From Candolleomyces eurysporus (lineage: Eukaryota; Basidiomycota; Agaricomycetes; Agaricales; Psathyrellaceae): a stretch of DNA of 64,000 bases. The position numbers and the translations under genes were made by a program. Each line of letters opens with the position of its first letter. The stretch's first letter is position 1. Below the pieces are notes generated by a model. The model searched no databases. It was given only the letters and a program-made list of their open reading frames with translations, and had not been told where the DNA came from. Of this stretch, positions 23,673 to 35,124 are shown one piece after another. The stretch is taken from the NCBI GenBank assembly GCA_027579435.1, contig JANBPK010000937.1, positions 31,512 to 95,511 of the forward strand, written 5' to 3'.

Positions 23673-25239
23673 TTAACCCTGGTTGCCTTTCGGACGCCCA
23701 AAGATCGTACCGTCATCTTTGACTCGTTCTAAAATGTGCTGAACCACGTTCCACGCAGATTTATGCGTGTTATCCAAAGGAAATACTGTTTTGATCGGCA
23801 TAGGAAAATGCCCGTCCCAGAAAGCTTGCCAAATTTCGTGATTGGTGGTTAGACGACCACGACCGGGAATGTGATGTTTCGTACTAGAAATAACGACTCA
23901 CTGTAGTACTCTCTTGCCGCATATCTCCCTAAACGCTTTGATTGTCCCAAAATCATCTTTTCCGGTGCCGCGGTAGACGGGAAACTCGTAGACAATCCCC
24001 CCCCAGGTGTATATCGGCTGTATACCTATTCGGTCGTTAGTGGATCCAGGGGGTCTAAAATCAGGGTACGTGACATAGAAACACACTCACTTTGAGGTCA
24101 TCCAATCCGCGATACGACTGATGACTTCTGAATCACCGAAGTCTGGGTTGTCAAAACCTGGGGTATCCACGAAAACCAGGCGCGATTTCCTACCTAGCCC
24201 ATATTGGTTCGCAACATCGCCTGGGATGTCGACGTGATAAGGCGTCGGATCAACCGTATACGAGCTGAATCCGTCATCGGCAGCTATGTTCTCCTTTTCC
24301 CCTAGGGCTGCAAAGACGTTCTTGATGAACTGTGAAGCAAAGGTCGGGTGTGTTGCTCCGACAGTGAACAGCTCCACTTACGGTACTTTTTCCGCCACCA
24401 GAAGGGCCAATGACACTGTAAGGATTGGTCAGCAGCGACGAACTACAACTAGGTGGGATGAAAACGAACGGAATCATGATATCCTGAATAAGATTCCTTC
24501 CAGAGTTCTGAGTACCCGAATCTCCTGGTCTCGTACCTGCAGGATCAACCACAGGTTTCGGAATTGGCATTGGTCGTTAATTATCTGGGTTGGAAGCAGC
24601 TGGTGCTGGTGCCGTATTCACGTAAACGATTTGGTTCAAGGTGATGATGACCGTGACTGGTTGCGAATCGGCGAGGGTCTGGTTGAGGTGGACGCGACCT
24701 GCTTGAACGCTGACAATGCCAACGCTTGTAATATCGAGGTGTTGCGTGCCAGATGCGACTGATAATGCCATGTTATCCAGATGGCATCCCCCAATCAAAG
24801 ACGCTCGCAGAGGGGCAGAGCTATTGGCAAAGGCAAGACGTGAAACTTGTGGTGCCATTTCCGATGAAGACGGAGATATAGTTGTCTAGTGGGCCTCTTT
24901 TTCAACAGAAGAAGAGTTGGCATTGCCATCGAGGCCAGATGGCAGCAAATTCGTGGTGGCTGTGAGGGTGGTAGTAGGATCCGAAGTCTTGGGAGATGGG
25001 CTGCTGGAGGATTGGCCACTCGAAGCTACGCTCGACGAGGAAACAGATACGGTGGTCGTCTTCCTGGACCGTTGTACGGACGTCTGTAAGGGTGTGGGGA
25101 GGGCTATACCTCCCTCCTCATAGACTTCGGAAAGAGGGTCGGTGGGACTCGGAGTCGATAACGAAGTTGCGATAATTGAGTCTAACAGACGATGCGGATG
25201 ATTTCCGACTCCTTCGTACGTTTGGGTGACTTGTGTCAA
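23673..25239 (-). pseudogene. GTPase with extended N-terminus, probably inactivated (locus K)
   Basis: The upstream part (25239-24886 and 24858-24577) is Ser/Thr/Pro-rich and ends in a beta-prone segment containing SVQAGRVHLNQTLADSQPV. Microexon 24415-24382 encodes VIGPSGGGKST. Exon 3 has FIKNVFAALGEKENIAADDGF, SSYT and LVFVDTPGFDNP. Exon 4 has GGIVYEFPVYRGTGKDDFG, then KRVLQ, an in-frame TGA (23900-23898), and VVISSTKHHI. The paralogue at 27.0 kb has CGG/Arg at that site. The donor after the N-terminal exon reads ATAATT where the paralogue has GTAAGT. The C-terminus is short (stop near 23673). Two independent lesions argue for a pseudogene; G4 would be STKH rather than TRWD. Confidence 0.65.
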
Positions 25240-25754
25240 CTCGAATTGAAGGATGCGGTCTGTTCGAGGTGTTTGGTTCAGGCGCGTGGGCCCCGTGTCG
25301 CGGTATGCTTTTATTTATCTGGACGGAATGTGTTCAATGATTCTTGCTATCGAGGGAGAGGTGGCTGTCCTGAAATGCACTTACCTCAAAGCAGGCAATC
25401 GGGTTCGATCTGATACTAGCCATAGGTCCCTTGGTCTCGGATTTGGACCGAGCCAACCCTACTTACTGCCTTTTCAGTTCCATCTGACCAGTAAGTATCA
25501 TGATCACCGAAGGATTGGAGGATTCCTGGTAGCGCTGGATTCTGGCACCATTCGATTTCCCTGCAAAGCACAGTCAACAGGTGCGTTTTCTTATCTTGAG
25601 GTCAATATAGTTTCTCGAGGAAAAACTTCACGCATCTCCTGACCGGGCCCACGTTGGCTTCTGTTCCACTGACGTGATTATTACCGCGACTCTAGCCGCA
25701 CCCCGCTCGAATCTCTGCAGTTCCCACCTATGCTCTAACTCAAGCTTTTTTACA
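25240..25754. other. No recognised gene
   Basis: A plus-strand ORF (25253-25642) has no recognisable content. The stretch lies between the minus-strand GTPase N-terminus and an oppositely oriented N-terminal fragment, so a rearrangement breakpoint is likely within it. Confidence 0.35.
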
Positions 25755-26013
25755 ATGGCCGACTTGGAGACCGACATCCCCACCCCAAACTCTGCAGATA
25801 CATCACCTGCAACGCCCACTGTCATTCGGCATTCATGGACATCGACGATAACATCCGAATCAACATCAACCTCTTCGGAATATGATACGCCATGCGAACC
25901 AACATGTACTAACCACAAAGGGGTATTCCCGGTGTTGTCCCCTATCCCAGAACACATCTCGACAGTACTCGGCTCACCGACATCATGTCCTACTGTCGCC
26001 AGCCTCGGCATTC
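25755..26013 (+). pseudogene. Inverted N-terminal fragment of an extended GTPase
   Basis: From ATG 25755 the plus strand reads MADLETDIPTPNSAD and, further on, DTPCEPTCTNHKG and LSPIPEHIST. This aligns in order with the minus-strand gene at 28.8 kb (MSDLKIVIPFSNSAS, STPCDARCNHERS, LKPILEHAP). No GTPase exon follows in this orientation. It is most simply a displaced, inverted 5' end, possibly of the 23.7-25.2 kb pseudogene, which lacks this part. Confidence 0.6.
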
Positions 26014-27019
26014 CGCCTTTGCGCGGTTGTCTCGAGTGGCAGTCATCCGTATGGTGTTACGTCTGCGCGGATACTCAATTGGACGTCTTGTATGTCAATG
26101 GGAAGAATCAAAAACTAACCTAGAAACTGACTTGGTGCTTCATTACGAAACATTGCCCGCGGAACCCACAACTTTAGTCCTTTCTTCGTCATGTCGTCTG
26201 GTCGGTGTTTGAAGCTCGTCAACTCCTCAAGATGTCCAAATAGTCTCTTCGATAAATCGGGGCTGCCATTCACAATGATCCGATCTGTGAAACGTCGCAC
26301 ATGTAGGCGTGAACGTCTAATATCATCCTGCATCTCATAGGGCGATCATTGTGAAAGGTCTGGAGAACAATCACTCGGGAAGGGCCGGACGCTTGCGCTT
26401 AGCATGTAGGATGGAAAAACAGTAAATACATGAGCCGATTGCATACCTGAGAGCAGGAAAACCAATGAGGAATAAGCAGGAGAGTATAGAAGCCGAGCCT
26501 CATGTTTGGGGCCGTCGTGCGAGCATGCAAGTGGGGCGTCCACGACCAAAAGCCTCGTGTCAAGCCTAATTCATTACCTGGAACGAAGCCACGAAGATAT
26601 TTGCCCCAGGTCGTTGACAGCCGCCGATGAATCACATACTAGTAGAGCCTCAGGAGCTCTGTGCGCAATGAGAATCAGACTTCAGCGCTTTGGACCCCTC
26701 CACTCGGTCCAAGTTTATTCTGAGCCCTAGGAACCAAGCGCAGGAGTATAGGCTCCACCGATTCTATGCCGTAGATAAGTTGGGATATAGTAGGGTACAA
26801 AGCACAAATGATATTGAGGTGAGATGTAGCTGGGATAAGATGGTGGCGGAATGATCCTCTCTCTGCATCCTCACAAACCTTTTACCCAAAAGATACTTCA
26901 CGAACAATCCATAATATTTTATGTATGATAACCTTTAAATTACAATATCGGGAAACATATCTATGGCATAATGAGGCCGAAAACTACATGAGCTGAATAG
27001 CATAGGGCGAACAGCCTGA
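26014..27019. other. Intergenic, no gene seen
   Basis: Short ORFs only; nothing recognisable. 26760-27000 is AT-rich. Confidence 0.4.
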
Positions 27020-28910
27020 TCAGCGGGATTTAGCAGACCTTGAGCGTCGCACGGCCCCTAGATTCAGCAAGGCGCTAATCAACCGGACGATCTTTGAACC
27101 GATGCCAGGTTGCCTTCTACGCCCAGGAACAACGTTGTCCTTTCCGACTCGGTCCAAAACGTGCTGAACCACACTCCAAGCGGAATCCGGTGAGTTGTCC
27201 AAAGGTAATACTATTTTAGGAGGCGGAGTACGTCCGGTCCAGAAAGCTTGCCAAATCCTATCACCCCTGGCATAGTTTTCCTGGCCGGGGAATTGGATGT
27301 GTTTTCTGGTCATGGCAAGAACAACCCTTTGTTGTACTTCCTCGCCACATACATCGCTAAACGCTCGGATTTGCCCGCAATCATCTTTTCCAGCTTGACG
27401 ATAGACGGGAAACGTATAGACAATACTCCCAATATGTATATCAGATTCATATCTATGGAGCAAAGGCGGCTAGTCAGTCTCCACAGACCCATACGAGTGG
27501 GATTTGATGGCTTAAGACACTCACCCGGAAGCCAGCCAATCGGCCATAAGACTGACGACTTCCGAATCATAGATGACTGGGTTGTCGAAACCTGGCGTAT
27601 CCACAAACACAAGGCGTGACCCCTGAGGTATGTTGTGTTGATCTGCGACATCATCCGGGATGTATAGACTGTGAGCCGCCAGCTTGAGTGTACACGAGCC
27701 AAATCCGTCGTCAACAGCAATGTGCCGGCTGTCTTCCCCAAGCCTTTCGAAGACGTTTTTAATGAACTGCAAGAAGGCACAATGTGAGTTCATGTGCGTC
27801 TCCACGACAAAAGAGAAACGCGCTCACAGTACTTTTACCGCCACCCGAGGGGCCGATGACACTGCGAGAAGTCGGTCAACTGGACAATTTATCGTTGGGG
27901 AAGGAAAACAAACGGAATCATAATATCGATAGCAGTCCTTCCAGAATTTGAAACGCCTGAGTTGACGACTCCGGCGCCTACAGGACTGCGAACAGGTTTC
28001 AGAATTTGCATTGATCGTTGATCGATAAAACTTACTTGCTCGCCGGAATGCCTGAGTTGGGAAGAGATCCCGCTGCCATGTACACGGTCTGTCTCTCGAT
28101 ATGTTGATTCTCGATGACGGTCTGATTCAAGTTAACGGGACCTTGAATGCCTTGAATGACGCTCGTATCAAAGTCTTGCGCTTTATGCCCAATTGACAAT
28201 CTTGGGTTCCCTCCTTCGAAGCCATTTACAGACCCTTGCACCAGGGTAGAAGTAACATCGGAGGGAAGGTTTGGCCCTGTGTGTGTAGATGAGGATCTGC
28301 TTGTTTTCTTGTTTGGAGTATTTTGATCAACGTCGATATGTTCGTGCGGGCGGGGCAGGTTGGGTTCTGAAACGGGGACTCGAAGCTGCTCCTGGACCGC
28401 TGGGTTGCAGGGCGGGGTATGAACCTCCGTTTCCGGATTCGTTTCGGGTGTGTGAGAAGGTGTGCAGCTCTCCACGACTACGAGGGGGACCGGTAGGGAT
28501 GATCTTGGCGATGCGGCGAGAGATTGGGGCCCGAAGGGAGTATGGGATTGAGCCCTTACTCTGACAAACGATGAAAGGGTGGCGGATGATTTCCGAGTCC
28601 TTCGGGGGGTTGTGCGTCCCGAAGGGTGGGTGACAGCAGGTGGATTTGGGGTTGGGGCGTGTTCTAGGATTGGTTTCAACGAGTGCGGTGACCTTTCGTG
28701 ATTACATCTTGCATCGCATGGTGTCGAGCATTCCGAAACGTTGGAGTCTGAAATGGTAATCGAGCTCCGAACGATGGACGATAGAGATGATATGCTTGCC
28801 GAGTTTGAGAAGGGGATGACGATTTTCAAGTCAGACATTCTGGAAAGTATGGGTCCGGCGTTGGGGAACTTTGAGCTGAGTGCGAGTCGATGACAATTAT
28901 TATAGTTCAT
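27020..28910 (-). CDS. GTPase with disordered N-terminus and beta-prone segment (locus L)
   Basis: The N-terminal exon (28910-28032) can start at 28910 or at ATG 28838 (MSDLKIVIPF, matching an inverted copy at 25.75 kb). About 200 Ser/Thr/Pro-rich residues lead to a beta-prone segment containing SVIQGIQGPVNLNQTVIENQ, then a GTAAGT donor. A linker exon ends AIDIMIP. Microexon 27861-27828 encodes VIGPSGGGKST. Exon 3 has FIKNVFERLGEDSRHIAVDDG, GSCT and LVFVDTPGFDNP. Exon 4 has GSIVYTFPVYRQAGKDD and LAMTRKHIQF, so G4 is TRKH, lacking the Asp that reads guanine. It ends with an Arg/Ser-rich tail at 27020. All exons are open. It is the intact counterpart of the 23.7-25.2 kb pseudogene. Confidence 0.75.
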
Positions 28911-31486
28911 GTTGGGAAGCCAGATAGCAACGTGGAAACAACGCAGAGCCTCGTGAGGACCTCGAGGCTAGGTGTGCTTGCGCAGCTACTCAATGCACCG
29001 TTCGACCTTCAAGACGACAAGCGAAAGTGATTAATGTGATGACTGGAATAGAAACGAGAACGACCATTTTGTTTAAATTCGCGAAGTTGATAGCCAGGGT
29101 TTCAGGGCCTCAAGGTGGCCATGATTCAACAATCCACGGTTCGTGAAACGTCTCCGAGCATTTGGGGGGGATCCGGACCTCAAGTGTACATGTATGACGG
29201 AGTGGTGCGCAACCCTGACTTGGACGATGTTCTGCCTATCAGGACAATTCCCTGACGACAATGAGCACCCAAAGACTAGTAAATGAACTTCCGCACCTTT
29301 TAGGAACGTAGAAAAACACCAAAACATTATTGCGCCGTTGCATCTCCAGGGTCTACGGGAAAATTGGCGGGGTGGGCACGGAAATTGCCAGACCACGGTC
29401 GCAGATTCGCCAACTACGCAGCGAGTGACGGAGGAACGAATTGCAGCAACTGCTTGGAGAGAAAGACAGGGTCTTCCACCTCCACCGAAGCGAGAAAATG
29501 TTGTTTCGACTACTGCGACCCCAGAAACACAGGCTCAAACAAAAGCCGAAGTTGTCTGAATCTATACACTCGACACCTCAAATCACCAGAAATCATGTCA
29601 CCATCGGTTGTTGTCAGCTACACCAAGCACTAAGTTCAGCAACACCATGATTTTCTCCAAATTCAGATTGGGAACGTGAGTCATAGTCATGGTCATAGTC
29701 ATAAACCGGACTGTGTCCAATTCCTGAACGCCGATTTCAGCTGAAGAGTCGAGTACTTCACCAAGAAGCGCGCAGAACTCACATTCATATGGATGCTCAA
29801 TCTGACATAACCTCTCGCGATTTATTATACCGACCACAGCCAACCAAAGCTCGTCGACTCTAGGATGTTCTTGCTGCTGCTATTCCCTTTGTTGACATGA
29901 CTAGAATTCACCAGAACTACGAAGAAGGTGAGTAGTAACCATGAACGCTTGACTGACTACCCACTAACTTGGAAGATTCAAGCTATCGTTCTTTTGGGAG
30001 CGTGCTCAATGTGGCCTGTCGACAAGACGGGATTAAGCATGCAGCCGATTCGGGAATGAGAGAGGGCGCCAACAGATACGATTATTGCCCGTCACCCTCT
30101 CGTATGAAGTTGGACGAGATCTCATCTGAGGAAACGTCATAGGCGCACATGTTGGCGAAGTTTAAGAAAGTCTGGGCTGACCAAAACGTCGGTATTCACT
30201 TGGAGAGCTGAGGAACCTGCGCAACTGACTTTGGTTTGTAACCTTACTAGGCGATGCTGCTCGACTCCGAGAACATTCTTGCTGTTCTTATAGGTCCGTA
30301 GGGTGACATGATGGCGTCAAGTGCCGGGAGCTGCGGGAAGAGGTCAATCACTAGCTTTCGTCCCTTCATATGCCTTGAGTTGACACGTACCAGGCCCCTC
30401 CTATCGTCCCAGCGGCGCCACATAGTTTATGACACTGTCCTATCTTGTCGATAACATGGTATTTATGCCTCTAATGGTGCTATGCTATATTATGTGCTGT
30501 GGAAGACGCGACTGACGCTGGAAGTCTTCTACTTAAGCCAGCGCACAAGGCGACGCGGTTGGAAAGGCTAACGGTGTGTGGTCCTAGATACCAGGTCAGT
30601 AATTGCTCAGCGATTGAAGTAAATACAAAGAAATAACAATAGACTCCGAACAGAATGCCATCGATACGAGCTCTTGCACTCTGCCACGCCTGCCGACCCG
30701 TTATCGATGTCTTTCCACGCCAAGATGCTCGTCTTAATGTATTTCTCCTGGCCGCACCGGGAGATAATGAGCCTTCACCATACTGTGGAGAAATATAAGC
30801 AATTTCTCGTTTCATCGTAGAATTTCCACTGACTTGGACACTCGTAAATATCGTCTCCAGCTTCAATCGGTGGGGGGCTCGTTCTGGGCGCAGGTCATAT
30901 GAGACAGGTACAGAGGTCAGTGCCTGTTGAAACGGGAAATTTTTTCACGGCCCACCTTGCAGCTAAAAACGCAGTACTTATCTAGCTGTGCCCCCATGGG
31001 ACCCGACCGCCCCTTGCCCATCGCTCACACAATGACCTAGGCAGCTCGACCGCTGTGGTCCAAGAGCTTTCTAGGTTTGAACCGGTCGGTAACGGTTCAA
31101 CAGTGACAGTGCACCACTTACCTTGGGCGACCGGCAGCACATACTCCCCGTGTTGCATCGACGGGCTCGACATGAGATTGAGGGCGGCTGTTTCATGATG
31201 TCGGGATTCAAGATGATTACCGAAAGAGTGCCGCCTAACATGGACAAATCGGTGACGTCTCGCGCTGATTTTTGCTTGCCACACCTAATTTGCCACCGAG
31301 GCATTTCGCATCGCAACAAAGGCGTTCACTCTCGTTTCACAATGTCCTAGGCAACCGTGTGGCAGCAATGTGGCCATTCGCACACTTTTTCAGTCCCTGC
31401 CACAACTTTCCTTTCAGTCGTTTTAGAGGTATTTAAGTGGTCCACCACCAGTCCCCTTTCTCTTACTATCCAGCCTTCAGAGTGAA
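28911..31486. other. 2.6 kb without a recognised gene
   Basis: Small ORFs exist (plus 29338-29559, ending in a Pro/Lys/Thr-rich stretch; minus 30866-30480), but none shows a domain or a convincing exon structure. A TATTTAAG sequence at about 31430 lies some 57 bp before the F-box-like gene and may be its TATA element. Confidence 0.35.
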
Positions 31487-33257
31487 ATGTCGCTCTCCCT
31501 TGCGATGTTGACTCAACGAGGGGCGAGCTCGCACTCACTCGACTCAGGTCGAGGACTTCACGCGCTCCTCCCGGCATCCTTCGTGATGCTAGGGGCTCTC
31601 AGCGTGTTGACAGTCGCTGGGTGGAACGCGTTGAACGCGACCGGCGCGTCGAGGAGATGGAGGGAGGTGGCTTTCGATTTCGCGGCGTGCTATGCATCAT
31701 CTCTTTTTCCGGAGAAGCAGGAGCGACGTAAAGCTCAAGACGTATTGGACATCCCGTATCCCGAGTCGGATACCTCCATTCCATCCTCACCTCTTTCCGA
31801 CACATCGTCCGAGTCGAGTTGTGGTATCACGGCCACAAGTTTCCACCAACCTCAGGCTTCTCCTGCTGCCTCGACCCCACCTGTTCGTCGACAAACGGCA
31901 AGACCTTACCTTCCTCCGCTCACAGTCCAGCCTCACCTCCCCATGCCTGGTGTCCTTGCCGAGAACGGCATCGAGTCTCCCAACTCTCCTTTGAACGAAC
32001 CTCCAATCCTACCTTCATCTCGTCGAACCTTCAAGCCTCGTCGAAAACCAGCTCCCGCTCCTATTCAAACAACTCGAGTGGACTACGACATTTTGGAAGA
32101 CGACGACGAGCCCATAGTCGACTTGGGTCTCTACACGCCTCCAACGCATTCCGCCTCTTCGGCTCCCCATATCTCCCCACTCGCACTCAAACTAACATTC
32201 AAACCCTCCCCATACCCATCAGCCATGCAACGCCGCTTCCGCAACCTCTCGGCCGTCCTCACGGATGACAACATGCAATCCCTCGCTCCGTCGATTTACT
32301 CAATCTCAATCACCATCCCTACCCTTTCGAATGGTGACGTGTGGGTACCCCAGGGTTTACCCAACCCATTTGACGGGAGGACCACGTCGGCTGACGTGCG
32401 GGTCGACCATCCGAGCGTGTTGGATGGGTGCTCACCCCTGCGATACCGGAACCTCTTTTCGAACCTCCGGGAGTTCAAGTGGAGTGGGGCCCTAGGGAAG
32501 AGGTATGGAAGGGGCTCTCGGAGCACGGGTGCACTCCCAGCCCCGTTCTACGACCTTACGAGCCTCCCTTTCCGCCAACTGCAAACATTCGAATTGCGCA
32601 GATGCGCAGTGACGCTTTCCGATTGCCGACACATCCTGCGGAGTTGCTCCCAGCTGAGGGTGTGTGTGGTGGATCGGATCGTGGATGTGGACCCCAGCTT
32701 CTTCGAACACCGTGACCCGCTTTCGAAGAGCACGGCTGGCATTGATGCCGCCGTTCCGAAGGGGGTACTCGCAGCCCACCCGATCTTTCTCCCACTGTGC
32801 GACCCCGATAACGACACCTCTCGTGAATGCGAATACTTACCATCAAACGAACCACTGCTCAGTTGCCCACACCTCCACACTCTCAATCTTCGCAGCACCG
32901 TCGACCTCTGCCACTTCTTCTCCACGTTCAGCGCACCGGCTCTTCGGAATGTTAGGTACGCGCCTGTGCCAGGGCGAGGGCTAGGGAACGAGAACGGGAA
33001 CGTNGGGGGCAATAGAGAAGTCAGGCTCGGCCAACGCAGCGAACACGACGGCGGAGGGCTTGCCCGAGTTGGGTTACGGTATCGTTACGGTGGAGAACTT
33101 CCCTTGGAACATCGGCTGGGAGAACATAGAGAAGTTTGAGTTGGTCGTTTCAGAGGACATGGTCGTGCAGGAAGGTGTTGAAGATCTTTTGAACGAGATT
33201 GCGGATGAGGAGGATGTGATCGTGGTTATCATCGCTGAGGAGGTGGAAGTGAGATAG
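31487..33257 (+). CDS. F-box/LRR-like protein
   Basis: A single long exon from ATG 31487 gives about 590 residues once the N at 33004 is omitted; otherwise the frame breaks and ends at 33139. Removing it continues through GYGIVTVENFPWNIGWENI to an acidic end (EEVEVR) at 33257. Residues about 27-66 (LLPASFVMLGAL..SRRWREVAFD) resemble a divergent F-box, whose C-terminal pattern is RRWRE.A.D. A Pro/Ser-rich linker follows, then leucine-rich segments (LREFKWSG, LQTFELRRCAVTLSDC, HLHTLNLRST). F-box/LRR proteins usually choose substrates for SCF ubiquitin ligases. The hydrophobic N-terminus could instead be a membrane helix. Confidence 0.55.
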
Positions 33258-33782
33258 GTGGTTTTCGGCGTGCCTCGTTTGACCGGTCAGTGTTGATGAC
33301 TTTTCTCTTTGTTTCGGGGTTAGGGGCTACGTTTACGACTTTTTATGACCTTTTTGATTCGCTCCAGTGCCCTTTAATGGGCTTCTTTTTGGTGTACTGG
33401 GTTCCTTTTGTGCCTTTGGCTACTACTATATATTCATTTATTGTAGCATATAACTGGTTAATTGCTCACTATTATTGTTGTACTCCGCCCAACTTGTGCC
33501 ACTCCCGCATCCACGAGATTCTACTCCTCAGTATCCCTATATAATGACCATGCGTAGTGCATGCATAGACTACAGTTCTGACAATCAAAGTCTCCCGTGC
33601 GTAGCATTGAACATCTGTCCAGAAACCTCAAACACGACTCGAGTTTATGTCTCGACGGGTGTTCATACCAACGAGGGGGAGCGAACTTCATTGCAGCATG
33701 TTTAGCGATTGTCTGGAGGCAGGGATAATAGTCCAGCTTGGGGTCTAGATCCTGCAATTAGAAGGTCGTCACACTACACTTT
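33258..33782. other. 3' region, no gene seen
   Basis: AT-rich sequence after the F-box-like gene; no supported feature. Confidence 0.4.
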
Positions 33783-34475
33783 TTAAGGACGAGACTTATT
33801 GATGGCGTATGGATCTCCAAATTTCGGATCGAGGTGATTTCTGAAACCCCTGTGACTTTGAAAACACCTGAAAGAAGACTTCTCCCATGTCCGATCTCGC
33901 AAGAAGTCCTCCATACTTTGCAGTGAAATTGAATGCAACTTCAATTTGTCTTGTGTTGTTGCTAATGACGGACCCATGATTACCGTATACCCTATGTTGC
34001 TAAATATGGTGGAGGGTGTCGGGTCTGGGAATGTGAATAAACGCATACAAACTGGAGAAGGGTGTGGCTGTTGTGGCAGTTCGAAGACCAAGGAAGCAGT
34101 CGAGCCAGTGACTAGACTCCGGAGTTGAGAAATTCCCGCTCTCGATGACAGAATGGAGTGGACGCCGCAAACCCTCAGCTTCAACACCACAAACTGAAAA
34201 TCGTAGCGTAAAGCGCATCCAGGTGAACAAATGGTTGGGTTCCAAGGGCTTACCGGGGAACTTTTTCGAGCTTGAGCAATAAGCAGAAGAACACCTTGCT
34301 GGGCCGTATCTTCCCAGAAATTAGCTGATACAAGCAGTTTGAAGATTTTGGTCGAAAATGCACCTGGCCAAATGCCGAGGGTCCTTAGGTCGAAAAGGTC
34401 AAGAGGACGTTCCTCCTTGTAACCGGCACAGGGGACGGCACGGGGCCTTCCATCATGCTTGATAGAGCTCCGCAT
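33783..34475 (-). CDS. Hypothetical 230-aa ORF
   Basis: One open minus-strand frame, ATG at 34475 and stop at 33783. No domain is recognised. It contains DLFDLRTLGIWPG near residue 30 and IGYTVIMGPSLATT in the middle; the latter looks superficially like a GTPase P-loop context but lacks Gly-Lys-Ser/Thr. A minus-strand ORF upstream (34946-34737) could be an earlier exon. Coding status is uncertain. Confidence 0.3.
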   Translation of the reverse strand: MRSSIKHDGRPRAVPCAGYKEERPLDLFDLRTLGIWPGAFSTKIFKLLVSANFWEDTAQQGVLLLIAQARKSSPVSPWNPTICSPGCALRYDFQFVVLKLRVCGVHSILSSRAGISQLRSLVTGSTASLVFELPQQPHPSPVCMRLFTFPDPTPSTIFSNIGYTVIMGPSLATTQDKLKLHSISLQSMEDFLRDRTWEKSSFRCFQSHRGFRNHLDPKFGDPYAINKSRP

Positions 34476-35124
34476 ATGCGCGTTATCACTCGAGTGGCTC
34501 GGTATCGCCCGGCCAGTCGCTTTGAATCGCCGCTTTCCTCTCCGTTGTCGCAGCAGTGCTAGACATTGGAAGCATGGACCCGCAGCCGTCTGGTTCCGAC
34601 CGGAAGACGTTTAAATTGGATGGAAGAAGTAATGAAGCGAGTCTAAGGTCAGATGTTGGAGGGTTAGACGAGGGAACGCCAACGACGAGAATCATGCAAA
34701 ATGCATAGGTCACTCGCCACGGGTTCGTTTTTGCCGCTACAGCCAAACACGTTGGACGTAGCTGCGGTTGTCAGGATCAGTCGTGCGTTCTGAAGATCTG
34801 GGGGCGTCCCGAAAACAGAAAACACTCTTCAGGGTTCTCGGGGCTCTAGAAGTTGTCCAGATTGGGGAAGATGAGACCAGGATATATTTTGAAGCTTCCC
34901 CTCGCCGCACATGCATGGACAACACGAGGCGTGAGCATGCTTTCATTTTAGATTGCGGCGTTCATGAGGGTTGGTATTGGTCTCGGGATCACTATCACAC
35001 TTCAAAAAGGGCGAATTGAAACGAAAAGAACAAGATTCTTTACAAAGTTGATCGGTACAAGATACTTCGAAGAGCGTATGATGGACTACCCACACTACAC
35101 CGAAGTGAGAGAAATGCGGTGGAT
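34476..35124. other. Intergenic, no gene seen
   Basis: Contains short minus-strand ORFs that might be exons of the hypothetical gene to the left; no firm feature. Confidence 0.35.

Noticed and set aside
23898..23916. 18-bp intron (GTGAGT..TTCTAG) removing the stop in locus K
   Set aside because: Far shorter than any spliceable intron, and alignment with the 27.0 kb paralogue shows a simple codon substitution with no extra bases.
33783..34475. Seventeenth GTPase from the segment VIMGPSLATT
   Set aside because: It lacks Gly-Lys-Ser/Thr, there is no microexon boundary, and no G3 or G4 block follows.
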